In this document: positions 1 through 8,026 of the stretch, one piece after another
Position numbering within the stretch: the stretch's first letter is position 1
How the letters are laid out: every line of letters begins with the position of its first letter
Origin: CAZNDN01 sp964571815
Lineage (GTDB): Bacteria; Fibrobacterota; Chitinivibrionia; Chitinivibrionales; WJKA01
DNA length: 37,603 nt
Direction of reading: 5' to 3'
Assembly (NCBI GenBank): GCA_964571815.1
Contig: CAZNDN010000026.1
Span: forward strand, 1 to 37,603
The notes under the pieces: generated by a model
Told to the model about the DNA's origin: nothing
Databases searched by the model: none
What the model saw: the letters and a program-made list of their open reading frames with translations, nothing else
Translations under genes and position numbers: made by a program

Positions 1-64
1 CGAGTTCGTTGTTCGCGTAGACCGGGTCGGCTTCGGGGAAATCAAATGGATAGCGCGTATTCAC
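1..64 (-). CDS. 5' end of an unidentified gene (partial)
   Basis: An open frame starts at a GTG codon (64-62, minus strand) and runs off the left edge; the visible peptide is about 21 residues and begins MNTRYPFDFPEADPVY. A GAGGAG ribosome binding site lies five bases upstream and directly follows the stop codon of the preceding gene, so the two are almost certainly co-transcribed and translationally close. I do not recognise the product from so short a stretch. No signal peptide is visible in the part present. Confidence 0.5.
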   Translation of the reverse strand, partial: MNTRYPFDFPEADPVYANNEL

Positions 65-75
65 CGGCACTCCTC

Positions 76-1113
76 TCACAGGGAAAAGTCGCTCGGGGGT
101 TCGGCGAGGTGCACCTCGGTTCCAGAGGGAGTGGAAATATCGCTTTCGGAGTCGGCACTTCGCTTGCCTCTCGGGCTTTTCATGCGCAGCAGGCCCTTGT
201 CCTTGAGTCTGATGGTGACTTCTCCGGGGGGAACATCCTCGATATGCGCCTTGCCCATGCTGTCGGTCGTGCCCTGCCTCGTGGAACCATCGCTGAACTC
301 AAGCTCGAAGCTGGTGTCGGCCATTGGCTGCGTGCCGGGCGATGCCCCCTCCTCGACGGTCTCCCCGGGCTGCGTATCCTCTTCACGTGTCAGCACGATA
401 TCAAGATGATCTTTAAACCGCAGCAGCCCACTCTGCTGCTGCTTGCCCAGAGCCACACCCTCCACGACTACCACGAAAAAATACTCCGGCGGGTTGTAGC
501 TCTTTCCGTATTTTTTCAACTCTTCATCGGTGGGAATCTCATCGGTGTCTTCATGGTACTCGAATTCCCATTTCAGCTCGACTTTCCCTTTCATGACCGT
601 GGTGGGGATTTTGATAATCGGGTCGTGGTTGCCGTCGCGGTCGTATTCATAGATGATTACCGTAGCCTCGGTGTTATCGCGGATCGGGGAGTCGAATTCG
701 CAGGTCAGGGTCAGGATATCCCCCCGGCGAGCTTCGGTGCGGTCCCAGGCCATCCTGCGCACCTGTATCTGCGGCCTGACCGGAATGCGGTTGGACTCGG
801 CCGAAAGACCGAGTTTGGGCATTTTCACTTCGAAGAAAAGTGAATCGCCGGGCTTGACCTTGTCCGGGACCACAAACGTGCCGCGATAGACGTTGCGGAA
901 AACTGTGTCCTTGATCGTGCCGAGTTTTTTCCCGTTCTCGGTCTTGCCCACAAGCCGGATCGTGGAGCCTTCGCCCACCAGCGCGGTGCGCACTTCGCAG
1001 GCGACCTCGGTACCGGGAATGCCGCATCGGTCGACCCACACGGCCGAAATAATCGCCGAGTCGACCGTGAACACATTGGGCTGATCGGTCTGGGCGGTGA
1101 ATCGGGTTTGCAT
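76..1113 (-). CDS. Injection-system-associated-like protein with C-terminal carboxypeptidase-regulatory-like repeat
   Basis: A 345-residue protein without signal peptide or membrane segment. I chose the ATG at 1113 because an AAGGTGAG Shine-Dalgarno lies just upstream; the frame is open further upstream, but that extension is Pro/Arg-rich and looks non-coding. Residues about 10-240 look like beta-rich repeated sandwich domains. Residues about 227-240 (SGLLRFKD) and 271-296 (DGSTRQGTTDSMGKAHIEDV) follow the pattern I associate with proteins beside VgrG/T6SS and extracellular contractile injection loci (FKD ... DGS-R-G-LD--G-A-I--VPPG). That is family memory, not a search, and no VgrG or sheath gene is in view. 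A Glu/Thr/Pro-rich linker separates the two parts. A further gene follows on the same strand with two bases to its ribosome binding site, so this is the upstream part of an operon continuing beyond the window. Coding is confident; function is weak. Confidence 0.7.
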   Translation of the reverse strand: MQTRFTAQTDQPNVFTVDSAIISAVWVDRCGIPGTEVACEVRTALVGEGSTIRLVGKTENGKKLGTIKDTVFRNVYRGTFVVPDKVKPGDSLFFEVKMPKLGLSAESNRIPVRPQIQVRRMAWDRTEARRGDILTLTCEFDSPIRDNTEATVIIYEYDRDGNHDPIIKIPTTVMKGKVELKWEFEYHEDTDEIPTDEELKKYGKSYNPPEYFFVVVVEGVALGKQQQSGLLRFKDHLDIVLTREEDTQPGETVEEGASPGTQPMADTSFELEFSDGSTRQGTTDSMGKAHIEDVPPGEVTIRLKDKGLLRMKSPRGKRSADSESDISTPSGTEVHLAEPPSDFSL

Positions 1114-1572
1114 AGAACGTCTCACCTTGTGGAGGCAGCCGGCCGAACCGGAACCAGTGGTGGAAACGACAATAGAATGCCCGCTGAAGGCAAAATAGTC
1201 TGTGCAGGAAGCGGGGATCAACCGGGGCGGGAAGCGGAGTGGGTGAGTGTGGTGAGGGCTGCGAATGCCGATTTGCGGCGGTGGCCCCGGGCGTGGGGGG
1301 TTCGGAGAACGGTCCGTACACATCGATTATCTGCGAAGATGTCACACGCCATGGTCTCGCCTGCAGCGCCGCCACCCGGTAGTTTGTTTTGTCTCTCGCC
1401 TTGACTTCATCACCCGTATCAACTATCTTCTTTTAGAAAGAAGAGCCGAATGTGTTAGCTGCATCCATTGAAGCGCAGCCTTTTCAGCAGATTCAAAGAG
1501 GATATATTCATAGCATCCAAGCGCATTTGAAGAATTAATGTTCCTGCCGTTTGTCCGAAGAGAACGATTACC
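1114..1572. other. Intergenic region between divergent genes
   Basis: This stretch separates the minus-strand gene ending at 1113 from the plus-strand gene at 1573. The left part (to about 1380) is GC-rich; the right part is AT-rich and holds the promoter at 1401-1429. The inverted repeat TTCTTT-TAG-AAAGAA at about 1428-1442 overlaps the expected transcription start and could form a small hairpin or be an operator. No convincing gene is seen here. Confidence 0.5.
1401..1429 (+). promoter_or_regulatory. Putative sigma70-type promoter for the S74/collagen-like gene
   Basis: A -35 box TTGACT (1401-1406) and a -10 box TATCTT (1424-1429) are separated by exactly 17 bases. Transcription would start near 1436 and give a leader of roughly 135 bases before the ATG at 1573. 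This is a consensus match by eye only. Confidence 0.45.
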
Positions 1573-2826
1573 ATGAAACGAGTATTTGTAGAAGCAGTAT
1601 GGGTAAGCATAATCACCCCTTTCTTTTCACTCCAGGTTTTTAGTCAGAGTCAATCCGCTATTCAGTTCTGGGACAGCGCGGGTACGGCAAGGACAGGAAA
1701 GATCGGCTGGTCGGGAGATGCCGTTGACGGTGGTTTCAGGCTTGAAGAACCAAACGGCAAAACAGTGACGGTGAAAGATGGGAAGGTCAATGCGGCAAAA
1801 TTCTCCGGTGATGGAAGCGAATTGACAAATCTCCCCTGGCCCCCAGTATCAGCCACCGATGTTCAAGGGCTTGATGATTCTTTAGATGCGAAGAGCGATA
1901 CGACGTATTCTATAAACAGTGAAGGTGATAGCGGTCAGGTCTGGAAGTCTGATGGTAGCGGACGGGGGTATTGGGGCTCGGACGAAAAAGCAACCACTAG
2001 CGACTCTGCTTCAACTGTCCTCTCTCATGAATGGAATGGCACTGAATTAAGACTACAAAATAGCGATCGTACATGGGGAGAGTGGGTTGATTTGAGAGGC
2101 GAAAAAGGGGATTCTGGGGAAACGGGGCCGATAGGCCCGTCTGGTGCTACGGGTCCTATGCCGGCACACAGATGGTCTGGAACCAAAATTCAGTTTGAGA
2201 CCTCCGAGAATACTTGGGGCTCTGAAGTGGATTTGATTGGTCCAAAAGGTGACAGCTATTTTGACTTTGTTGAAGCTGGAGTTTACGATACCATATCGTT
2301 GCGTTTTCCTGAAACATTGAAGTGCGAAAATACAGCTGTTTTCCGAGATGTTTCTGCCGAATGGATCAGGGCAACGGGAATACGTTGCAATGTCACCGCA
2401 CTCTCAAACCAGATATTCCCGGAAGACACATCAGCCGCCTCGAAAATAGGAAATACCAGCACGTATTATACCGACGGATTTATCGCTACACTGCATACAA
2501 CAAACAATGTCACGAATTCTGATAGTCGATTTAAGCGGTCGATCAATGATGTCAATTCAGCACTTCGGAAGGTAAAGAAATTGCACGGCGTTTCTTTTGA
2601 ATGGGATAGGAATGCATATCCCAGTCGCCATTTCCCGGAGGGACGCCATTTAGGATTGATTGCCCAGGATGTTGAAAGAACTGTGCCCGAAGTCATCCAT
2701 ACTGACTCATTAGGCTACAAATCAATTGCTTACAATGAACTGGTTGCTTTGCTCATTGAGGCAATCAAGGAACAGCAGGCTCAAATTGAGAATCTCAGGT
2801 CGCGAATTGATAGTGATCATCAATAG
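1573..2826 (+). CDS. Secreted collagen-like protein with C-terminal peptidase S74 chaperone domain
   Basis: A 417-residue protein with a probable Sec signal peptide (MKRVFVEAVWVSIITPFFSLQ, cleavage near VFS-Q). Two tandem modules at about residues 153-240 share H-W-x-GT ... TWG--VDL-G-KGDS, with short collagen-like Gly-X-Y runs (GEKGDSGETGPIGPSG; GPKGDS). The last ~105 residues match the intramolecular chaperone auto-processing (S74) domain of phage tail spikes and bacterial surface fibres: Ser316-Asp ... Lys321 gives the S-x4-K spacing of the catalytic Ser/Lys dyad, followed by LGLIAQDVE, P-E-V and a YNEL-VALLIEAIKE coiled tail. In known members the domain drives trimer assembly and then cuts itself off before the Ser, so the mature product would be a trimeric fibre of about 315 residues per chain before signal removal. 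No T9SS-like tail is present, unlike most neighbours. Its own promoter is at 1401-1429. Confidence 0.88.
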   Translation: MKRVFVEAVWVSIITPFFSLQVFSQSQSAIQFWDSAGTARTGKIGWSGDAVDGGFRLEEPNGKTVTVKDGKVNAAKFSGDGSELTNLPWPPVSATDVQGLDDSLDAKSDTTYSINSEGDSGQVWKSDGSGRGYWGSDEKATTSDSASTVLSHEWNGTELRLQNSDRTWGEWVDLRGEKGDSGETGPIGPSGATGPMPAHRWSGTKIQFETSENTWGSEVDLIGPKGDSYFDFVEAGVYDTISLRFPETLKCENTAVFRDVSAEWIRATGIRCNVTALSNQIFPEDTSAASKIGNTSTYYTDGFIATLHTTNNVTNSDSRFKRSINDVNSALRKVKKLHGVSFEWDRNAYPSRHFPEGRHLGLIAQDVERTVPEVIHTDSLGYKSIAYNELVALLIEAIKEQQAQIENLRSRIDSDHQ

Positions 2827-2950
2827 CCCAAGTTGCCACAATTCATTGCCACACAAATCATTATACCACAAGCAATGAGTGATGTCTTTGGGACACGCAT
2901 GCCTCTAAACAAATAGCAAATGCATGTCCCGCAGCTGTTATCGTCACGCC

Positions 2951-5170
2951 ATGGGTAAGAAGAAGCGCAAAAAGGGACCATCACCATCCACTCCTCGCCC
3001 CGTTCCCACCAATTCCATAAACACGGGACCTGCCGGCAGATTATATACAGGAAAAGAGCTGTTTTTGCTGTTGATTCTATTTGTCGTCCCGTTTGTTGTT
3101 TATCTACCATCAATCGAGGGTCCATTTCTTTTTGACGACCGTGCGGTGATTGTCAACAATCGCGATTTACGGAATCCAGGCGGATTCCCCGGGAATCTTA
3201 TCTCACCGATAACCCCGGAGAATCCCATGCCCGAGCGAAACGATCCCTCACGGCCACTGACATTCCTCACCTACGCGCTCAATTATGCTGTGGGGCAGCT
3301 CGCACCCTCCGGTTATCATATTGTCAACATCCTTATTCACGGTATAAACGGCATATTGGTCTTCCTGCTGCTGACCATGCTTTTTGTATCGATTACCGCT
3401 TCTCCCCGGAAGCCTTATGCCTTAATCGGCGCACTCTTGTTTTTGGTCCACCCCCTGCACAACACGTCGGTGGCTTACATATTCGGGCGTGCGGGATCTC
3501 TGGGAACCATGTTTATTCTTGTTGCCATTCTCTTGTTTATCATCTATGTCCGCACGAAAAGACCCGTGCTTTTCGGGAGTTCCTTGCTCAGCTATATCTT
3601 TGCGCTCGGCGCGAAGCAGGATATGGTAGTTCTGCCGGCACTCATAGTTGCCGTAGACTTGGTACTTAACAAGGGGAGAATCGAAGAGGTAAAACGACGC
3701 TGGGCTTTTCATGCGGGATACTGGACAGTTTTCGCGACGTATATTGTTTTCAGAGCGGCTTTTTTCGGCGGGGTGGGCAATATCGAAGCCGAATCGGTAA
3801 TCGACAGGTCGCAATACCTGATATCGCAGCCCTATGCCGTAGTACGGTATGTCCAGCTTTTTCTCTTTCCGGCCGGGTTGTCGATAGATCACAACATCGC
3901 TTCCTTTCACAGCTTTCTGAATCCGGTGGTAATGGTCACCTGGTCGGCGGTTATCGTTCTGGCGACAGCGGCGATACGTCTTGTTCGGTCCGGGGACACG
4001 AACAAATCACTGGGCGGATTGGGGCTTGTATGGTTTCTCATTGCTCTGGCACCTACATCGAGTGTGTTTCCCACCACCGACATACTCAACGAACGGCGAA
4101 TGTACCTTGCGTCCACAGGTTTGATTATCTCCGTTTTGACCGCGGCAATGTGGCTCTTTGACAAACGGAGCAAACGCCTTCTCTATTCGATTGCCGCTCC
4201 GACCCTGTTGGTGTTTGCGACTATTACGTTTCATTCTGCGACAATGTTCCGGCACCCTGAAAAGCTCTGGAACCATGTTCTCAAGCTGTACCCAGAAGAC
4301 ACGCGTGCGTTCCTGAACTACGCCGGCTATCTGTATCGGAGGGGTGAATACGACAAAGCAAGAACCATGTACGCGAAGTCTCTTCAATTCGACCCGCGTA
4401 ACAGTTCGGCATACATAAACATCGCCGTTTGTCATTCTGAGCAAGCCAACTACGACAGTGCTATAGCCACCTGCGAACGCGCACGTGAATTGTTTCCGGG
4501 CACCCCCGAGATATTGCGGCGGCTGGCCCTGGCCTACAAGAACAACGGAAGATACGATCGGGCCATGGCCGTTTTGGACTCAACAATTCGGTATGTCAAA
4601 CCTGATGATTCGACGGCAATAGCGTATGCACAGTCGATATATGCCCTGTTCTCCGATCCCGCGTATCAACTGAGCATGATATCCGACTCACTCAACGAGA
4701 ACCCGACTGATCCGCTCTTGTTAAGGAGAGCCGGCCAACTGCATCTTGAGCTGAAGCAGTATACTCGTGCCGAAAAGTATCTCGATTCATCACGTGCCTA
4801 TGACAAAGACGATCCGGTTACGACCTCCTTGCTCGCGCAGGTATGTTTTCAGAGAAAAAAGTATGGAAAAACGGAACAATTGCTCAAGAGTTCGTTGAGA
4901 AAGAACCCGGACTATATCAAGACTTACAACAACCTCGCGAAACTCTATTCCGAAATGAAACGATATGCCGAAGCCGAACGCATACTTCGACAAGCCCTGC
5001 AAACGGATCCCGACAATTTCTCGATACAAAAAAACCTCGGAATACTATACTTCATTACCAACCGGTATGAAGATGCTGGCAAGATATTGAATACTCTGCG
5101 CGAAGAGCATCCGGGAAGAGAAGATATTGTTAGACTGTTGCAGGAAACTGAGAATCAGTTGAAAAGGTAG
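2951..5170 (+). CDS. TMTC/PMT-like multi-pass membrane glycosyltransferase with C-terminal TPR repeats
   Basis: A 739-residue protein counted from the ATG at 2951, which opens with a very basic cytoplasmic tail (GKKKRKKG); an in-frame ATG at 2924 would add nine residues, and neither has a strong ribosome binding site. The N-terminal ~430 residues contain about ten hydrophobic helices. The first external loop carries an FDD motif (Asp62-Asp63) and N-N-x-D-x-x-NPGG, then RPL-TFL-TYALNY, the layout of GT-C enzymes related to eukaryotic TMTC O-mannosyltransferases and bacterial homologues. From about residue 447 to the end come roughly eight TPRs (for example YAGYLYRRGEYDKA and YINIAVCHSEQANYDSA). 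GT-C enzymes of this kind move a sugar from a polyprenyl phosphate to protein on the outer face of the inner membrane. The gene starts 124 bases after the collagen-like gene, so that protein is a candidate substrate (inference). Confidence 0.8.
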   Translation: MGKKKRKKGPSPSTPRPVPTNSINTGPAGRLYTGKELFLLLILFVVPFVVYLPSIEGPFLFDDRAVIVNNRDLRNPGGFPGNLISPITPENPMPERNDPSRPLTFLTYALNYAVGQLAPSGYHIVNILIHGINGILVFLLLTMLFVSITASPRKPYALIGALLFLVHPLHNTSVAYIFGRAGSLGTMFILVAILLFIIYVRTKRPVLFGSSLLSYIFALGAKQDMVVLPALIVAVDLVLNKGRIEEVKRRWAFHAGYWTVFATYIVFRAAFFGGVGNIEAESVIDRSQYLISQPYAVVRYVQLFLFPAGLSIDHNIASFHSFLNPVVMVTWSAVIVLATAAIRLVRSGDTNKSLGGLGLVWFLIALAPTSSVFPTTDILNERRMYLASTGLIISVLTAAMWLFDKRSKRLLYSIAAPTLLVFATITFHSATMFRHPEKLWNHVLKLYPEDTRAFLNYAGYLYRRGEYDKARTMYAKSLQFDPRNSSAYINIAVCHSEQANYDSAIATCERARELFPGTPEILRRLALAYKNNGRYDRAMAVLDSTIRYVKPDDSTAIAYAQSIYALFSDPAYQLSMISDSLNENPTDPLLLRRAGQLHLELKQYTRAEKYLDSSRAYDKDDPVTTSLLAQVCFQRKKYGKTEQLLKSSLRKNPDYIKTYNNLAKLYSEMKRYAEAERILRQALQTDPDNFSIQKNLGILYFITNRYEDAGKILNTLREEHPGREDIVRLLQETENQLKR

Positions 5171-5407
5171 TTACCTTCAGCCTTCAAGGATAGTTGAGCA
5201 ACGTTCACCTGCTTTTTTGTCGGCCGATCGGTCTTCGTGCTCCATTCGGTGGGTACGGCAGTACCGGGGGTGATGGACTCTCCCACCGGGCGCTCAATTG
5301 TCGATGTGTGCAGCAGGTGGTTCTGCTCGTCGTCCCTTGCCGCTGCCACCTTCTCGACAATGCCACGCATCCGGCAGAACGCGCCCCCGGCCGCATCGGA
5401 CGGTCGT

Positions 5408-5490
5408 TTGAAGCAAGGACTCCCTTCAACCCCGCATGGTCAGGAGTCAACCGGGTTTTCGGGTTACCGTCTCGGGAAGCAGAAGTTCCC
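5408..5490. other. Cluster of short inverted repeats, possible structured RNA
   Basis: Four inverted repeats crowd into 83 bases: TTGAAG/CTTCAA (5408-5413 and 5424-5429), GACTCC/GGAGTC (5418-5423 and 5443-5448), AACC/GGTT (5449-5452 and 5462-5465) and GGGAA/TTCCC (5474-5478 and 5486-5490). The first two overlap and so would be alternative structures. I do not recognise an RNA family, and the strand of any transcript is unknown. Confidence 0.2.
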
Positions 5491-5576
5491 TGCGCATTTC
5501 GATTGATGTCACACGACTCGCACCACTGAGACATGATCTTAGAAATCCCAAGGGGCTATTGAGTCACAACTCGTAC

Positions 5577-5593
5577 TATAACAGCTTGTTATA
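5577..5593. promoter_or_regulatory. Perfect palindrome, possible operator
   Basis: TATAACA and TGTTATA form a perfect 7-bp inverted repeat around a 3-base centre (GCT). It lies about 207 bases upstream of the first gene of the propeller/regulator operon, inside AT-rich DNA. The shape suits a dimeric DNA-binding protein, but no regulator can be assigned. Confidence 0.25.
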
Positions 5594-5799
5594 AAGCCCA
5601 TCTGTTCGTTCGGCCGATGTCAAAAAACATCACATTCCCTGTGGCATTTCTTCCCATTATACCTTATATTACTCCGTGGAGCGGTGGGCCGGGGAGGAAT
5701 GCCGGGCGGACCTGCGCGACAGACATCCGTTGTGACCGATAGAACCTCCCACCACGCTGGTCACTGCAATATGGCCTATTCTTCGAAAGGAACCGTTCC

Positions 5800-8016
5800 A
5801 TGGTTCAGACAGTGCGTGGGCGCGCCGGCGCAGCAGTGCTCGTATGTGCCGGCCTGCTTGCCGCTCGGCAGCTCGACTATGAATGTTTCGTCCCGGGCAA
5901 CGATTATCCCGGAGAACCTCTGTGGGTTCCTCACAACGTGGAGGATATCTTTGTCACCGATGAAGGGACGGTGTATACCAATGTGCCCTGGGATGAGGCC
6001 GGAGGAAATGTGGCGGAGATTCATGCCGACGGCGCCATGAAAAGAAAGATATGGGTCGGCAATCACGGCGGCGGGAGAGCAGTGACGGCGAATGACGATT
6101 ACATCTACCTGGCAGGCGACAACTATCGCAAAGGCAACCAGGGCATAGACCGGCGCGATCGTTCCAACCCCGACAAGGCAACCAACGTCCATGTGGATTG
6201 CGGTGACGCCCTCGGTCTGGCGGTATCGACAAACCGTGTGTATGCTTCGATCACCACCGAGAATGTCATAAAGGCGTTTGACCTGAACCTGAAACCGCAA
6301 CCTTCGGAAAAGATAGCGGCCGATAAGCCCGAAGATCTTGCCTTTGACAACGAGGGAAAGCTGTGGGTACTGCAATCTTCAACGGGAACTATCCTGCAAT
6401 ACGATCCGGTTTCGAAAAGGAAAGTGGGTGAGATTTCCCTGCCCCCGTCCGTTGAACCGACCGATATTGCCGTCCACGAATCAAAGCTCTACGTCACCGA
6501 CATAAGTCCCGACGAACAGGTGCGAATCTACAAGGATATTACCACGAATCCGGCGCCCGACGGCACATTCGGCCATAAAGGCGGGATCTACTCCGGCACG
6601 CCGGGTGTGTACGCTCCGCTGAAATTCGACAAAGTCATGGGAATTGGCCTTGACAAAAAGGGCAACATCCATATAGCAAACCGCATGACATCGCCCAAAA
6701 GCATGGGCACGACCGTCATCCAGAAATACACCCCGGAGGGTGTTATGCTCTGGGATATTATGTCGGTGCTCTGGATCGACTGCGTTTCTCCGCATCCCGA
6801 CAACGAGAATATTCTGTACGGTACAGGAGAAAAACTCGGCATTGATTATTCGACCGGCGAATGGACACTCAAGGCCACCACCGTCGACCGACATCGCTAC
6901 CCCGACGACAGCCGCGTGGAGTCGGGGCATGGGGGCAATGGAAAAACCTGGATGCGGAAGGTTGACGGCGCCGTGTTCATGTTCAGGGTTGTGATGAACG
7001 GCACCGCGGTTTTCATGTATCGGTTCGACGGCCGGATAGCGGTACCCACGGGACATATCTTTACGGATGAATTGTGGTACGATACAAACGGGGACGGACG
7101 GAGGGGTTCCACCGAAACACGTGCTCAATCCACCGGAAAAACGCGGGGATTCTGGGTTGACCGCAACGGTGATATCTGGCAGGCATCGGAGAGCAAGGGT
7201 ATTTTCAAGTATCCGGCGGGCGGAATCGATTCTCATGGAGCGCTTCCCTATTCGCCGGCCGCACGAGAGATGTTCCCCATGCCCTCACCTTTCACCAAGC
7301 TGCGAAGAATCCGCTTCTACCCCGAGCAGAACAACCTGATGGTCCTCAACGGGTTTACCGATGCGTACCCCGACTCCACCCATCACTGGAAACGCGCGGG
7401 GAAGGTGTTTGCCGGCTATGAGAACTGGTCGGGAACATTCAGACGTCCCGATTGGAAAATCGTACCGCGATATGAAGAAGTCGAGCGCTGGGGAGGCGGG
7501 GGCAATGTCCAGAGCTTCGAGGTCCGCGACAATTACGTCTTCTTCGGACGCTGCGGTGCATCCGAAAACCTCGGGGTGCGTGCCGGTCATATTGACGTAT
7601 GGAAAACCGACAGCACCAGGGTGGGGTGGATGGAGCCGTGCCCGTTCGTGGGCGACAAACAGGGTTGGCTCGACATGACCGAGTCCATCGACGTCTTCCG
7701 GCTCTCCAGCGGCCATTACATTGTTGCCGTCGAAGAGGATTACCGCTCCAAGAACATCCTGTACAAATGGTGTCCCGACAACACATGCGGGGCGACATGC
7801 GTCTCTCGCCCCATGCCCTCTTCGGCCACACCGCACCTCGACGACCCGCCACACGGTACCGTGGAGGTGTATACACTGTCCGGACGAAGAGTAGCGACGG
7901 ACCGATTCTTCTCATCCGCCTCGGTTGTCCACCCTCCCGGCACGTTCATCGTTCGCACCCGCGGAATCGGCGGAAGAACACGACGAACCGTTTTGCTCAA
8001 CAGTAGGATTCGTTAG
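5800..8016 (+). CDS. Secreted beta-propeller protein with T9SS-like C-terminal domain (propeller paralogue 1)
   Basis: A 738-residue protein with a hydrophobic N-terminal export signal (AGAAVLVCAGLLAARQ). The body has repeated NHL/SMP-30-like blades such as VEDIFVTDEGTVYTN, PEDLAFDNEGKLWVL and VMGIGLDKKGNIHIA. A likely calcium loop of the D-x-N-x-DG type lies at about residues 428-439 (DTNGDGRRGSTE); the same place in the paralogue at 19847 also has one. Before the tail comes a conserved YKWCPD--C motif. The last ~60 residues form a C-terminal domain (VEVYTLSGRRV ... GTFIVRTR ... RRTVLL), resembling T9SS sorting domains. The catalytic role is unknown: propellers of this kind may bind or cleave sugars, and no catalytic residues can be named. 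It starts an operon; the regulator gene begins ten bases after its stop. Confidence 0.8.
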   Translation: MVQTVRGRAGAAVLVCAGLLAARQLDYECFVPGNDYPGEPLWVPHNVEDIFVTDEGTVYTNVPWDEAGGNVAEIHADGAMKRKIWVGNHGGGRAVTANDDYIYLAGDNYRKGNQGIDRRDRSNPDKATNVHVDCGDALGLAVSTNRVYASITTENVIKAFDLNLKPQPSEKIAADKPEDLAFDNEGKLWVLQSSTGTILQYDPVSKRKVGEISLPPSVEPTDIAVHESKLYVTDISPDEQVRIYKDITTNPAPDGTFGHKGGIYSGTPGVYAPLKFDKVMGIGLDKKGNIHIANRMTSPKSMGTTVIQKYTPEGVMLWDIMSVLWIDCVSPHPDNENILYGTGEKLGIDYSTGEWTLKATTVDRHRYPDDSRVESGHGGNGKTWMRKVDGAVFMFRVVMNGTAVFMYRFDGRIAVPTGHIFTDELWYDTNGDGRRGSTETRAQSTGKTRGFWVDRNGDIWQASESKGIFKYPAGGIDSHGALPYSPAAREMFPMPSPFTKLRRIRFYPEQNNLMVLNGFTDAYPDSTHHWKRAGKVFAGYENWSGTFRRPDWKIVPRYEEVERWGGGGNVQSFEVRDNYVFFGRCGASENLGVRAGHIDVWKTDSTRVGWMEPCPFVGDKQGWLDMTESIDVFRLSSGHYIVAVEEDYRSKNILYKWCPDNTCGATCVSRPMPSSATPHLDDPPHGTVEVYTLSGRRVATDRFFSSASVVHPPGTFIVRTRGIGGRTRRTVLLNSRIR

Positions 8017-8026
8017 GGCGGCACAC

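Larger units (their letters stand above)
5171..5799. other. Long intergenic region with several inverted repeats
   Basis: There are 629 bases without a convincing gene. The left half is GC-rich and has minus-strand open frames (for example 5534-5205) whose Arg/Pro/Ser-rich composition looks like chance. The right half (5535-5700) is AT-rich and probably holds the promoter of the operon starting at 5800; TTATAC and TATATT are present near 5655-5670 without an obvious partner box. Hairpins at 5408-5490 and a palindrome at 5577-5593 are listed separately. Confidence 0.5.

Noticed and set aside
5205..5534. 109-residue minus-strand open frame
   Set aside because: Arg/Ser/Pro-rich composition, no ribosome binding site and no motif. 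I considered a group II intron or reverse-transcriptase leader but found no domain V-like sequence or RT motifs.
7925..8026. Upstream start of the TIGR02147 gene at 7925
   Set aside because: This would overlap the 3' end of the propeller gene by about 90 bases, and the family signature begins just after the ATG at 8027.
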